From positions 1 through 16,948 of the forward strand of contig NZ_AEEA01000003.1 in assembly GCF_000297095.1 (NCBI RefSeq): DNA of 16,948 bases, in the 5' to 3' direction. The position numbers and the translations under genes were made by a program. The notes under the pieces were generated by a model. The model was not told the DNA's origin. It made no database searches and was given only the letters and a program-made list of their open reading frames with translations. Below are positions 6,776 through 14,973 of the stretch, one piece after another (the first letter of the stretch is position 1; the number at the start of each line of letters is the position of its first letter). The DNA comes from Treponema primitia ZAS-1 (GTDB taxonomy: Bacteria; Spirochaetota; Spirochaetia; Treponematales; Breznakiellaceae).

Positions 6776-6985
6776 CTACCGTTGGAGGCGCAACGAAAAT
6801 CCATCCTTCTTTTTCGAACTGTGGCCATTTTTCTCATACCCAAGATGCTCGGTCAGTTCAGCTTCCATCGTCCGCTCCACGAGCGCTTTCGTAAGCTGCT
6901 TCATGATCCCTTCGGGCCCATAAAAATCGCCAGGTCCATGATAGTCCTTCAGAATTGCATCCAGGACTTCTTTTGAAAAGGCCAT
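6776..6985 (-). pseudogene. truncated IS256-family transposase
   Basis: Only about 60 N-terminal residues of a protein of roughly 400 remain: a KDYHGPGDFYGPEGIMKQL segment, then LTKALVERTMEAELTEHLGY and EKNGHSSKK, the standard opening of this family. Compared with typical relatives about a dozen residues appear to be missing between HLGYEK and NGHSSK. The frame then runs into unrelated sequence and stops. The DDE catalytic residues are all gone. AAGGAG precedes the ATG at 6985, so the 5' end is well preserved. Confidence 0.75.
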
Positions 6986-7038
6986 ACTTGCTCCTTCTAG
7001 ATAGTATAGCCGTTTACACTAATTTTGTTACAAGTCCC
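6776..7038 (-). mobile_element. IS256-family insertion sequence remnant
   Basis: It contains the first part of an IS256-type transposase gene. Upstream of it, on the minus strand, is a terminal-repeat-like end (about 7009-7038, with CCGTTTACACTAATTTTG on the plus strand). The other end of the element and most of the transposase are missing, so the copy is immobile. The 3' border is approximate. Confidence 0.6.
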
Positions 7039-7145
7039 GGAACGTCAATGGACAGATGGTCCTATTGACCACACAAAGATGCCAGGCACTAAAAATGTAT
7101 AGTATTCCTCTTGTAAGGGACGCTACCAGTTGCCAGGTACCTTTC

Positions 7146-7982
7146 CTAAACGGTCCCTGGCGCTTTTCCAGGCGTTGCTCCCGTACTGCCCCAGCCGGGA
7201 GACTGTGGGATGGGCTCAATATCATAGGAATCCAATTTCTGGCGCATATTAAAATATTCAATACCGGGAACAATATCCATCAAGTGCATCCAATTTACGG
7301 TTAACATTCTCAAGCCAAAATAAAATTTGACAGGTTTGCAATGAATAAAATAGCGTTTTGAAACCTTAAAAAAATGAGAAGGCCTTGGCCAGAAGTAATA
7401 CGGGATACCTTCGCCACTTTTCTGCCTCGCTTCATAATCAAGGCGCTTAAGCTCATCAAACTCTATCCTATCAATTTCTTCCGGGGTTGTTTTGAGGACA
7501 GCGCGCCATTCCTTCTCGTAGTCCCAATGGCTTGATTTTGTGAGTAACACAGTCTTTACATCCGTATCGGTAACGCCAGATACGACTGGCATGGCAGTCG
7601 CATAAGCAACTTGTTCTAAAAACGAAACGCTTGCTTCGATTTCACTTTTCTTGTAGGCAACACAAAAACCTTGATGGGAATTGGTGTAATGAGACCACAT
7701 AAGGGGATTGTCATAGGTTTCGGTAAAACAACCTATCCTATAGTTATGGTTAATTTCTGAAATCAATTTGCGATGACGTATAAAGGGCGGCACAGGCCTA
7801 CCATGCATGGTGGCGGAAGCTCCAATGCCTGGTACATGTTTTCCAAAGCCCTCGAAGGGGTCATTGAAATAGCCCACATCATTTAAACAAAGTTCATTTT
7901 TTTCAATATTGTCAAAGGCGTGCTGAGAATTTGCATAATATTTATACAGTAAATCATCACTCCCAATCGGCGCTGCTGGCAT
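7146..7982 (-). CDS. DUF2971 family protein
   Basis: A 278-residue protein with the family's signature blocks: LYKYYANSQHA near the N-terminus, LNDVGYFNDPFEGFG, CFTETYDNPLMWSHYTNSHQ followed by GFCVAYK, and later HWDYEKEWRAVLK. The biochemical role of the family is not settled; members occur mainly in accessory and mobile regions, often with defence or toxin genes. The ATG at 7982 has AAGGAG six bases upstream. The last 20 or so residues (SPGWGSTGATPGKAPGTV) look unlike the family and may be read-through into joined sequence before the IS remnant. It stands alone, downstream of a dnaE2-like fragment and upstream (with respect to transcription) of the IS remnant. Confidence 0.75.
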   Translation of the reverse strand: MPAAPIGSDDLLYKYYANSQHAFDNIEKNELCLNDVGYFNDPFEGFGKHVPGIGASATMHGRPVPPFIRHRKLISEINHNYRIGCFTETYDNPLMWSHYTNSHQGFCVAYKKSEIEASVSFLEQVAYATAMPVVSGVTDTDVKTVLLTKSSHWDYEKEWRAVLKTTPEEIDRIEFDELKRLDYEARQKSGEGIPYYFWPRPSHFFKVSKRYFIHCKPVKFYFGLRMLTVNWMHLMDIVPGIEYFNMRQKLDSYDIEPIPQSPGWGSTGATPGKAPGTV

Positions 7983-8154
7983 ATTTTACTCCTTGTTTAA
8001 ATCGCCAAAGGTATTTTCAACACCTACTATACCCTGTTTCACCGTCTTAAAAAAGGTGCTTGGACTAAAAAGATTTTGGTTATTTATTAATAAAGATGAA
8101 ATATATGAAATTATTATTGGTGTTTGGTAAAGCTTTGTAATACAATCCGTACAA

Positions 8155-8236
8155 CTACACCATCTCCGCCCGCCCCACCTCCACCGAAACCGCTCCGTTA
8201 TCCTCGCACACCCTTCCATACATCAGCAGCGGCGCC
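8155..8236 (-). pseudogene. 3'-end remnant of a second dnaE2-like gene
   Basis: Bases 8174-8236 match 9986-10048 over 63 bp without a gap at only a few mismatches. The frame reads MYGRVCEDNGAVSVEVGRAEMV and stops at 8155, against YGRVCEDNGAVSVEVGKVVGV in the intact polymerase. The stop lies the same number of codons after the shared VSVEVG. Beyond 8236 an extra base shifts the frame and similarity fades within about 15 bp. This is therefore the C-terminal tail of a related but not identical polymerase gene, not a fresh duplicate. From about 7986 to 8150 the minus strand carries an AT-rich open tail (ending GVENTFGDLNKE) just before DUF2971, possibly another fragment. Confidence 0.8.
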
Positions 8237-8354
8237 ATGATCCAACGCGATGGTGACAGGCACCAGTTTGGCCTCCTGAATGAAAAAAGGGAACTACGAA
8301 ATTTTGGTGACTGTCACCCAAAACGCATAGTCACCGCATAGCCGCTAGTTGGAT

Positions 8355-8388
8355 TAATAATGGTAGTGAGCTAACGCCACCATTATTA
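8355..8388 (-). terminator. 10-bp hairpin downstream of two-gene cassette
   Basis: TAATAATGGT and ACCATTATTA pair perfectly across a 14-base loop, 11 bases after the stop of the minus-strand gene ending at 8399. There is no strong U-run, so it may be a weak terminator or an mRNA-stabilising hairpin. Confidence 0.4.
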
Positions 8389-8398
8389 TCTATGGCTT

Positions 8399-9061
8399 TC
8401 ATTTAATTTTTAATCCATTATTATATGCCAATTGTATATTATCCAAATTATAAAAATCATGTAGCACGAGATCTGTTAAAAGATAATTATCGTTTAAATT
8501 CTCATATATTTCTCTTATAACTTCTTTATCTATGGATTCATTTATAAAATCATTAAAAAATATTTCGGCGTTCTCTTTGTTAGAACACTTTAATAAAAAT
8601 AATAATGGATTTAAACATTTTTTAGAGAAACTATTAAACTTAGTTCCGTTTGCCAACAAGTATCCAATAGCCTTTTCTTTATTATTAAATATTTCAAATA
8701 CAGGCAATATATAATATTTTGTGCATTCTATTATTTCGTTAATAGTCTTTTCAGAAGCTGCTCCCGAAAGATTCCATTCGTTATGGTCCTTATAGGGCGA
8801 CATAGCCTGAATAGAATTGTGGTACAGTAACCCATATCCATACTTCTGTCGTAGTTCTTTTGAGAAAATACATACCTGCGGCGAAAAGGACAGCAATTCA
8901 TCATACGGGTTTTCAAAATGGTCTTGAAAATAGATACAAAAATAAAAATCCCTGTTAGGCGAGTACTTTCTCACCTCTTTTACGTGTCTGATTGGATTAT
9001 CATTAAAAAATTCCCGGGCAACTTTGTTGCACCGGGACAAAAATAGTTCCGCTCTATCCAT
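8399..9061 (-). CDS. hypothetical protein, possibly DUF4304-like
   Basis: I do not securely recognise this 220-residue protein. The first 120 residues (aromatic strands such as RDFYFCIYFQDHF, then NEWNLSGAASEKTINEIIEC and YYILPVFEIFNNKEKAIGYL) have the rhythm of DUF4304-type proteins. The rest is helical and Asn/Lys-rich. No catalytic motif stands out. The ATG at 9061 is preferred over a TTG at 9073 because GAAGGG sits about four bases before it. It starts 12 bases after the upstream gene's stop, so the two form an operon. The DNA is visibly AT-rich beside the GC-rich polymerase operon, which suggests horizontal acquisition. A near-perfect hairpin lies inside the first codons (9012-9037). Confidence 0.65.
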   Translation of the reverse strand: MDRAELFLSRCNKVAREFFNDNPIRHVKEVRKYSPNRDFYFCIYFQDHFENPYDELLSFSPQVCIFSKELRQKYGYGLLYHNSIQAMSPYKDHNEWNLSGAASEKTINEIIECTKYYILPVFEIFNNKEKAIGYLLANGTKFNSFSKKCLNPLLFLLKCSNKENAEIFFNDFINESIDKEVIREIYENLNDNYLLTDLVLHDFYNLDNIQLAYNNGLKIK

Positions 9062-9073
9062 GTTACCCTTCAA

Positions 9074-9811
9074 TCAAGTTGCCTTTTTATGTTGTTTATC
9101 CCATTCAAGGCAATTTATAATAGTTTGAAAATAGGCGGCTTTTTTTTCATTGCCACCCCCCCGTATGTTAGGATGATAAGCGTTAATCAATAATCTATCG
9201 TATGAGCTTTGTTTATCATCAGATATTGTTACTTGAAAGGAACCTTCAAACGGACCAAATTCCGCAGACTCATCTCTTGTTTTCAAATCATCGAACAAAG
9301 AGCGGACTCTGCTACAGTTGATAATAATGTCGGGTTTTAGTGCATTAATCTGCCGAATGAGTAGATCCTTGTCATTGTTGTAGAATTGCTCTATCTCGTT
9401 AGGGTTTGCACTTGAGCTGCCGGCGGTTTTCTTTACATTGATAACGGCGATTTCTTTGAATATATCTTTTATATCTTCTTCATCAGGAACATCGTTGTAA
9501 TTTTTTTTATCAAAAAGAATGCCATAGGAAACTTTGGCTACAAGCCCATAGGTGTGTTTCCACCATGGCGCATTCGGGTAATCCCCCTTGGCAACTTCAA
9601 AAAGAAGATCCCTAAATTCGCATTTTTTCTTTTCATTTTCCGGCTGGTTCCCTTCTTTCAAAATCCACAATATTCGAATATCAGAATCAAAGTAGATATT
9701 ATTATCATAACCCCAGCCAACAATGCCATCCACAATTACCTTGTCGGAATACCGTTTGGCAAATTCCGCATCAAGTTCTTTTAGTGTGTTTTCATCTACA
9801 ACTTTGTTCAT
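9074..9811 (-). CDS. hypothetical protein, possible uracil-DNA-glycosylase-like fold
   Basis: This 245-residue protein opens MNKVVDENTLKELDAEFAKR. Strand-like ILWILKEGN is followed by IAVINVKKTAGS, then LKPDIIINCSR and a late LLINAYHPN. That order (an N-terminal strand-loop, an N-V-K motif, P-D-I-I-I, then H-P) recalls the uracil-DNA-glycosylase superfamily. The usual catalytic GQDPY or GEAPG loop is absent, so enzymatic activity is doubtful and the assignment is tentative. AAGGAG sits seven bases before the ATG, and a good promoter lies just upstream. It is first in a two-gene AT-rich cassette inserted beside the dnaE2 3' end. Confidence 0.65.
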   Translation of the reverse strand: MNKVVDENTLKELDAEFAKRYSDKVIVDGIVGWGYDNNIYFDSDIRILWILKEGNQPENEKKKCEFRDLLFEVAKGDYPNAPWWKHTYGLVAKVSYGILFDKKNYNDVPDEEDIKDIFKEIAVINVKKTAGSSSANPNEIEQFYNNDKDLLIRQINALKPDIIINCSRVRSLFDDLKTRDESAEFGPFEGSFQVTISDDKQSSYDRLLINAYHPNIRGGGNEKKAAYFQTIINCLEWDKQHKKAT

Positions 9812-9839
9812 TTGTTTCTCCTTAATTTTGGGTAGCTTC

Positions 9840-9867
9840 AGTATAAACCCATTGGTCTATCATACAA
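9840..9867 (-). promoter_or_regulatory. promoter of the two-gene cassette
   Basis: On the minus strand TTGTAT (9867-9862) and TATACT (9845-9840) are 16 bases apart, about 30 bases before the ATG at 9811. ATTGGT at 9851-9856 and ACCAAT at 9874-9879 form an inverted pair over the promoter and could be an operator. An independent promoter fits a self-contained accessory cassette. Confidence 0.5.
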
Positions 9868-9966
9868 TGCTATACCAATATTATATTCAAACTTTACATT
9901 ATCTCCCATAGTAGTGTCTTTCAGGGCGTGGATCAATAGCTCCGGTACCTGTCATCGCTTTATACC

Positions 9967-12915
9967 TCACACCCCCACCACCTTTCCCACCTCCACCGAA
10001 ACCGCCCCGTTATCCTCACACACCCTTCCATACACCAGTAGCGGCGCCTGGTCAAACAGCAGCCGCCCATACCGCTCATACACCCCAGGAAAAATCACCG
10101 TCTCATACAGCGCCGTCTCATCCTCAAAGGTCAGAAAACTCATAGCAAGCCCGTCCTTAGTCCAGACCTCTTTCTGGGTAACCGGCCACCCCAGAAGACA
10201 AACATGCTGCCCCACATATTCGCCGACATACCGTCCCTTAACCCGCCGCAAACCCCTAATCTTATCCTTCCACAGCGCAAGCGGATGGAGCCGCCGCAAA
10301 AACCCCAGCGCCCGGTATTCCTCCCATAACTCATCATCACTCGTTTTCTGCTTCACCGGCGCAGGAGCCAGTACAGCCCCCCCGCCAAAGCGATAAACCG
10401 GGACTACCTCCGCAGTAAATAATTCATCCTGCCCCTTACGGCCCGCCACGGTATGGGCCTTCAACAATTCCCGCGCCTGCAGCGCCCTGGGCAAGCTCCC
10501 GGAAATGCCGTCAAACACCCCCGCAGGGCAGAGCGCAATCACATCATCCCGCCCCAGCCGTACCCGCCGCAGAAAATCTGACAGCGATCGGAACTCCCCG
10601 CCCTTCTCTCGCTCCGCAACAATCGCCACCCCTCCGGAAGTAGACAGCCCCTTTACCGCCATCAGCCCCACAATAACCCGCTTCCCCATGCCGTAGTACC
10701 GCCACCGGCTTGCATTCACATCAGGCCCTTCCACATGTAGCCCCATACGGCGGCACTCAGCAATATATGCATGGGGCCGGTAATACCCCCCTCGGTTACT
10801 CAATACCGCCGCCATGAATGCGGCCGGATGGTGGACCCGCAGATACGCAGATTGGAAAGAAACCATCGCATAGGAAGCCGAATGGGGCTTACAAAAGCTA
10901 TACCCGTCAAAAGACAGCATCATTTCCCAAATCTTCTGTATCACCTCATCAGCAACACCGTTCTTCCTGCACCCCTCAAAAAACTGCTTTTCATAAACAG
11001 CCAGCTTAACCCCCGCCTTCTTTGCAATAACCTTCCGCAGCTTATCCGCCTCAACTTCGTCAAACCCCGCCAGCGCAACCGCAGTTTTACTCACATCCTC
11101 TTGGTAACAAAGTATCCCGTAGGTCTCATCCAGAATATACGCCAGCCGTGGATGAAGCGGCGCCCATTCCCCGCCCTTGAGCCGTCTGACATACTCGTTA
11201 ATAAACTTATTTGCCGCAGGCCGGATAATGGACGAATGAATCACAATATGGGCAAAATCCCCCGCCCCGGTCTTTTTTTGTAATTGCCGCATAGCCGGAG
11301 ACTCAATGTAGAACACCCCCATAGAATCCCCCCGCGCCAGGGCCGCCACCGTAGGCCCATCCTCAATAGGCCGCCAGGTATCCTGGTCAATGACAATCCC
11401 CTGCTCCTCCAAATTTGCCAAAGCATCCCGGATCACCGCCAAAGAGCGATTCCCCAACAGATCAATTTTCACAAACCCGGCCGCTTCCGTTCCGTCCTTT
11501 TCCCAACTTAAAAGGGGGTATCCATCCAAAGAATTTTCTATCGGTACATACTGGTCTATCCGTTCCGGCGTAATTACCAATCCCCCGCAGTGCATGGATA
11601 AGCCACGGGGCAGCCATTCAATTTTTTTTGCAGTGTCAAGAATTTCCAACCAGAGCGGATCACTAACACCCGACTTATCTCCAAAATGAAACAAATGTTT
11701 TTCAATTTGCGAAATCTCAGCGTCCCCAAACCCATAGGCCTTTGCCGCTTCTCGAAACGCCGACCGGGGCCTGAACATATTGTGATTGGCGACACGGGCG
11801 CAGTGTTCAGGGCCAAACCGTTCTATCACCCGCTTAATCAGATCGTCCCGTTCGTCCCAGGCAAAGTCTACGTCAATATCCGGGGGGTCAGGTCGTGCAG
11901 GGTTAAGGAACCGCTCAAAATACAACTTATTCGCCAGGGGATCAACATTGGTAATCCCAAGGGAATAGGAAACAATAGAAGCCGCCCCCGATCCCCGCCC
12001 GCAGGTCCGGGAAACCATCTTCACAATATCATCCATTACGAGGAAATACGGCGCAAACCCCTTGCTGTTAATAATCCCCAATTCATACTCAATACGCCCT
12101 AATTCAGCGTCCCCCAATTCCCCATATCGTTTTTCTGCCCCCGTTATCACTCGCTTGTACAATTCATCCCCCGGTGATGTTCCTGTTGCATACCCCGGAA
12201 AAATCCAGTCCTCAAATAGTTCATGGTAAACGCAAGCCGCGCTAATTTCCTTCGTTCCCTTCACCGCTTCCGGCCATGACCGTAGCTGTCCCGCCAATGC
12301 CGAAGCAGAAAGGAGCAAATGGCTATCTTTTTTTACCGTGTCCCCTTCGCTCAAATTACCCACCGTTTTACCCAAACCAATAGCCCGTAAAGCCCGGTGA
12401 ACCGGAAAATCCTCTTTTCCCAAAAACAGTGCTGTATCCAGAAAGGCCAGGGGTATACCAAGCCTGCGGCTGGGGCCAATAGCCCCAAGGGAATCAGGCG
12501 TTATTGCCCCATACAAAGCCTTAGCCCGGCCCGCCAAAGCTTCTAAAATAATTTCATCAGATGAAGCCAGAATAAGCCCGTCAGAATCTTGCCGCAGCAA
12601 TGATACGGGCTTGTAATTTTCCGTATCCCGGTTTCTCATGGTCAGCAATTCGCAGAGCCGGGAATACCCCCGCCTGTCCCGAACAAAGCAATACACCAGC
12701 CCCTTATCAGGCACGGTAAGGCAAGCGCCGATAATAGGGCGCACTCCCATTTCCTTAGACTTTTCCAGAATAACCGGAAGCCCGTACAGATTATCCCGGT
12801 CAGTAAAACTAACGGTATCGATTCCGTAGGTTTTGACAGCCCGTATCATATCCTCCGGCCTCCGCACCCCATAGAGCAAAGAGTAAGCCGAACAAAGCCC
12901 CAGGCGTTCAAGCAT
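9967..12915 (-). CDS. dnaE2: DnaE2/ImuC-type error-prone DNA polymerase III alpha subunit
   Basis: C-family polymerase, probably the translesion polymerase of an SOS mutasome. In the 982-residue form, an N-terminal PHP domain (1 to about 200) is followed by the polymerase core with GRGSGAASIVSYSLGI. The catalytic pair is in PDIDVDF (D348 and D350), with the third aspartate in GFVKIDLLGN (about 485). A helix-hairpin-helix region (GLMAVKGL) and a C-terminal OB fold (MSFLTFEDETALYETVIFPG) complete it. The PHP histidines are lost: the usual HxH is G-L-C (residues 6-8) and TDH is TDR (38-40), so proofreading by this domain is unlikely. It is shorter than replicative DnaE (about 1160). The ATG at 12915 begins in step with the PHP domain and overlaps the upstream stop by 8 bases (ATGCTTGA), so it is coupled to imuB. 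An in-frame ATG at 12960 is less likely. Confidence 0.85.
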   Translation of the reverse strand: MLERLGLCSAYSLLYGVRRPEDMIRAVKTYGIDTVSFTDRDNLYGLPVILEKSKEMGVRPIIGACLTVPDKGLVYCFVRDRRGYSRLCELLTMRNRDTENYKPVSLLRQDSDGLILASSDEIILEALAGRAKALYGAITPDSLGAIGPSRRLGIPLAFLDTALFLGKEDFPVHRALRAIGLGKTVGNLSEGDTVKKDSHLLLSASALAGQLRSWPEAVKGTKEISAACVYHELFEDWIFPGYATGTSPGDELYKRVITGAEKRYGELGDAELGRIEYELGIINSKGFAPYFLVMDDIVKMVSRTCGRGSGAASIVSYSLGITNVDPLANKLYFERFLNPARPDPPDIDVDFAWDERDDLIKRVIERFGPEHCARVANHNMFRPRSAFREAAKAYGFGDAEISQIEKHLFHFGDKSGVSDPLWLEILDTAKKIEWLPRGLSMHCGGLVITPERIDQYVPIENSLDGYPLLSWEKDGTEAAGFVKIDLLGNRSLAVIRDALANLEEQGIVIDQDTWRPIEDGPTVAALARGDSMGVFYIESPAMRQLQKKTGAGDFAHIVIHSSIIRPAANKFINEYVRRLKGGEWAPLHPRLAYILDETYGILCYQEDVSKTAVALAGFDEVEADKLRKVIAKKAGVKLAVYEKQFFEGCRKNGVADEVIQKIWEMMLSFDGYSFCKPHSASYAMVSFQSAYLRVHHPAAFMAAVLSNRGGYYRPHAYIAECRRMGLHVEGPDVNASRWRYYGMGKRVIVGLMAVKGLSTSGGVAIVAEREKGGEFRSLSDFLRRVRLGRDDVIALCPAGVFDGISGSLPRALQARELLKAHTVAGRKGQDELFTAEVVPVYRFGGGAVLAPAPVKQKTSDDELWEEYRALGFLRRLHPLALWKDKIRGLRRVKGRYVGEYVGQHVCLLGWPVTQKEVWTKDGLAMSFLTFEDETALYETVIFPGVYERYGRLLFDQAPLLVYGRVCEDNGAVSVEVGKVVGV

Positions 12916-14125
12916 TTGAACCCACCGGCAAAGCCGGCGCAGGCCCTCTCCGGGAAGCATTCAGCACTGTCCCGGTAGTCAGCATAGCTAACCCGTATTT
13001 ATTACGCACCTTGTCCGCCGCTTCCTGCAATTTCCGCTGTTTTGTATCTTCCGCTATCTCAAACAAATCAGGCGACCACCCCAAAGGCCGCAGATCCCCC
13101 AAGGCCAGCGTAATACTCCGAACCCTCAGCCGCCGCACCACCGCTTTCAGGTACACCCGTTCCGCCACCCCCGCAATATCCCTATCCGTAACACAAAGCC
13201 GCCTGAGTTTTTCCTGCCCCTCCACCCGGACCCCATCGGCGTACACAATGCCCAGAGCCACCGCCCCAGCCCCCCATTTCTGCCCCCGCATTTCAATGCC
13301 CCCCGTTTCCGCCAGAAGCATAAGCCCGCCCCGGATAACATCAAAATCCAGGGCATCCTCCACAAGCTCCAAATGCTTTTCTATCCGCCGTTCCCCCAGG
13401 AAAGCCGCCACCACCGGGCTATCATCGATACCCCGCGCCGTGTCCCTGAGCCGTCGCCCATGCTTCCCAAAAAGGGCAATCGCCTCCCCGTCAGAAAGGC
13501 AAGCCAGCTCCCCAATTTCCCGCAGCCCCGTAACCACCGCAGCCCGCAAAAGGGACGGCCCCATGCCGGGAAGCAAACACAAATCCTGGTGGACCAAAAA
13601 ATCCGGTTCCCCCCCGGCCTGAATCTGGATGAGCCCCATAGGCCGAATAGTCCGGGTCGCAATCTTGCCAACCAGCTTATTACCCGCCACCGCCGCCGCA
13701 GGGCGTATGCCAACCCGTTCCAGCATCTCCCGCAGAATCCGGCTCGCACAGTCCGCCGCAGGCCCGAACAGCCGGGCCGTCCCGGTCAGGTCCAAATACA
13801 AATTGCCAAATTGGTCATTCTCATAAATCGGCGCATACACCGAAGCAATCTTTTCCAGTTCCCTATTCATAGCCGCATAGGAAGCAGGGTCAGGCGCCAA
13901 CACCGGCAAATCCCTCACCAGCCGTTCCGCAACCGCCAACGCCATACCGGGGCTAATCCCTTCCCGCAAAGCCTCAGGCGAAAGGTCCAGAACCAGCGCC
14001 CGCCCCCCCGTAGCCCCGGCAACGACAAAAGGCCGCCCCCGGAGCGCCGTATCCTTTTGGGCCGCCACCGCCGCCCGGAACCCGATAATATTAAGATGGC
14101 AAACCGCCCGGTTTATGTTCCCCAT
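12908..14125 (-). CDS. imuB: catalytically dead Y-family polymerase, ImuB-like
   Basis: A 405-residue protein with the DinB/UmuC layout: the N-terminal palm opening CHLNIIGFRAAVAAQ and fingers LRGRPFVVAG. Next come the GISPGMALAVAERL helix, YLDLTG and the AGNKLVGKIAT segment. The helix-hairpin-helix LLPGMGPSLLRAA follows, and then a little-finger domain. All three metal-binding carboxylates are missing: the N-terminal D is N12, and the SxDE pair is G107-N108 (QFGNLYLD where active enzymes have SIDEAYLD). Loss of these is the hallmark of ImuB, which serves as a scaffold linking DnaE2 to the sliding clamp. A degenerate clamp-motif candidate (WSPDLFE) occurs near the end. It is shorter than typical ImuB, lacking the long C-terminal tail. 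It starts two bases after the DUF72 stop and overlaps dnaE2. Confidence 0.8.
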   Translation of the reverse strand: MGNINRAVCHLNIIGFRAAVAAQKDTALRGRPFVVAGATGGRALVLDLSPEALREGISPGMALAVAERLVRDLPVLAPDPASYAAMNRELEKIASVYAPIYENDQFGNLYLDLTGTARLFGPAADCASRILREMLERVGIRPAAAVAGNKLVGKIATRTIRPMGLIQIQAGGEPDFLVHQDLCLLPGMGPSLLRAAVVTGLREIGELACLSDGEAIALFGKHGRRLRDTARGIDDSPVVAAFLGERRIEKHLELVEDALDFDVIRGGLMLLAETGGIEMRGQKWGAGAVALGIVYADGVRVEGQEKLRRLCVTDRDIAGVAERVYLKAVVRRLRVRSITLALGDLRPLGWSPDLFEIAEDTKQRKLQEAADKVRNKYGLAMLTTGTVLNASRRGPAPALPVGSNA

Positions 14126-14127
14126 GT

Positions 14128-14931
14128 TCAGCCCGATGTTTCGCCCAGTCCCGCCCGTTTCAAAATCTCTAACAGCGTTTGTGCGTTCTGTACCGCCTGC
14201 CCCCGCGCATGGTTGTTAAAGTAGACCAGAATCCTGTCCGCCTGCACTTCAATCCGCCGTATCCGGTCAAGCCAGGCTTCAAGCTCCCGCTCGTTATACA
14301 GGTAGTCATACCGCGCCACCTCATCGGACCCCCACCATGCCCCGGCATTCCGCCCATGGAGCCGGATATACGCAAAGGGCGCCGTAACCACATCCATAGC
14401 CGGGGGCAGCTTCGCCAAATCCGGCATATCCAGCGCCACCAGCGCCGCCCCCTGTTTTCGCATACCCTCGATCATCTTCGCGGTATACCAGTCCGCCACC
14501 CGGAATTCCACCGCCAGGGGCACCCCCTGGAAACAGGAAAGCACATCCCGCAAATAGCGCCGGTTCTCAGTGGTATAGTGGAACGAATAGGGAAACTGGA
14601 ACAAAACCGCTTCCAGCCGCCCGGCTTGCAGGACCGGCTCTATGGCTTCCCGGTACGTTTCGGCCTCAGCCTTCCAGTTATTGGGGTCAATTTTATGGGT
14701 CAAGCTCTGGTGCGCTTTTGCGGAAAAGCCCAAGCCCGGCCCCCCGTCAACCAGCATTTTCGCCAGATTCGCCGCCTTGGGCATGGAATAGTAGGTATAG
14801 TCCAGCTCGACCGTGTTAAACCGCTCCGAATACAGGGATAGATAGTCCTCTTTTTTGGTTCCCAGAGGGTACACCGGCCCCAGCCAGTCGGTATAATAAA
14901 ACCCGCAGGTTCCCACTACAATTTTTGCCAT
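14128..14931 (-). CDS. DUF72 family (YecE-like) protein
   Basis: A 267-residue TIM-barrel-type protein of unknown biochemical function. The family pattern is clear: KIVVGTCGFYYTDWLGPVYP at the start and FNTVELDYTYYSMP. LGFSAKAHQSLTH and AVLFQFPYSF come next, then PLAVEFRVADWY, YIRLHGRNAGAWWG and the closing VYFNNHARGQAVQNA. The ATG at 14931 places GTCGF at the usual distance from the N-terminus and has AGGA upstream. The ATG at 14946 is possible. A longer frame to 15036 would translate two regulatory hairpins and is rejected. It is first in the operon with imuB and dnaE2, with a two-base gap, which ties it to translesion synthesis by context. DUF72 is not a standard mutasome member. Confidence 0.85.
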   Translation of the reverse strand: MAKIVVGTCGFYYTDWLGPVYPLGTKKEDYLSLYSERFNTVELDYTYYSMPKAANLAKMLVDGGPGLGFSAKAHQSLTHKIDPNNWKAEAETYREAIEPVLQAGRLEAVLFQFPYSFHYTTENRRYLRDVLSCFQGVPLAVEFRVADWYTAKMIEGMRKQGAALVALDMPDLAKLPPAMDVVTAPFAYIRLHGRNAGAWWGSDEVARYDYLYNERELEAWLDRIRRIEVQADRILVYFNNHARGQAVQNAQTLLEILKRAGLGETSG

Positions 14932-14973
14932 ATTATCCTGCGCCATGGATGGCGCTGTCTCCAATGCTTTAGA

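Noticed and set aside
9914..10396. Plus-strand 160-codon frame opposite dnaE2
   Set aside because: A shadow of the GC-rich polymerase gene, Ser/Pro/Thr-rich as expected for an antisense frame.
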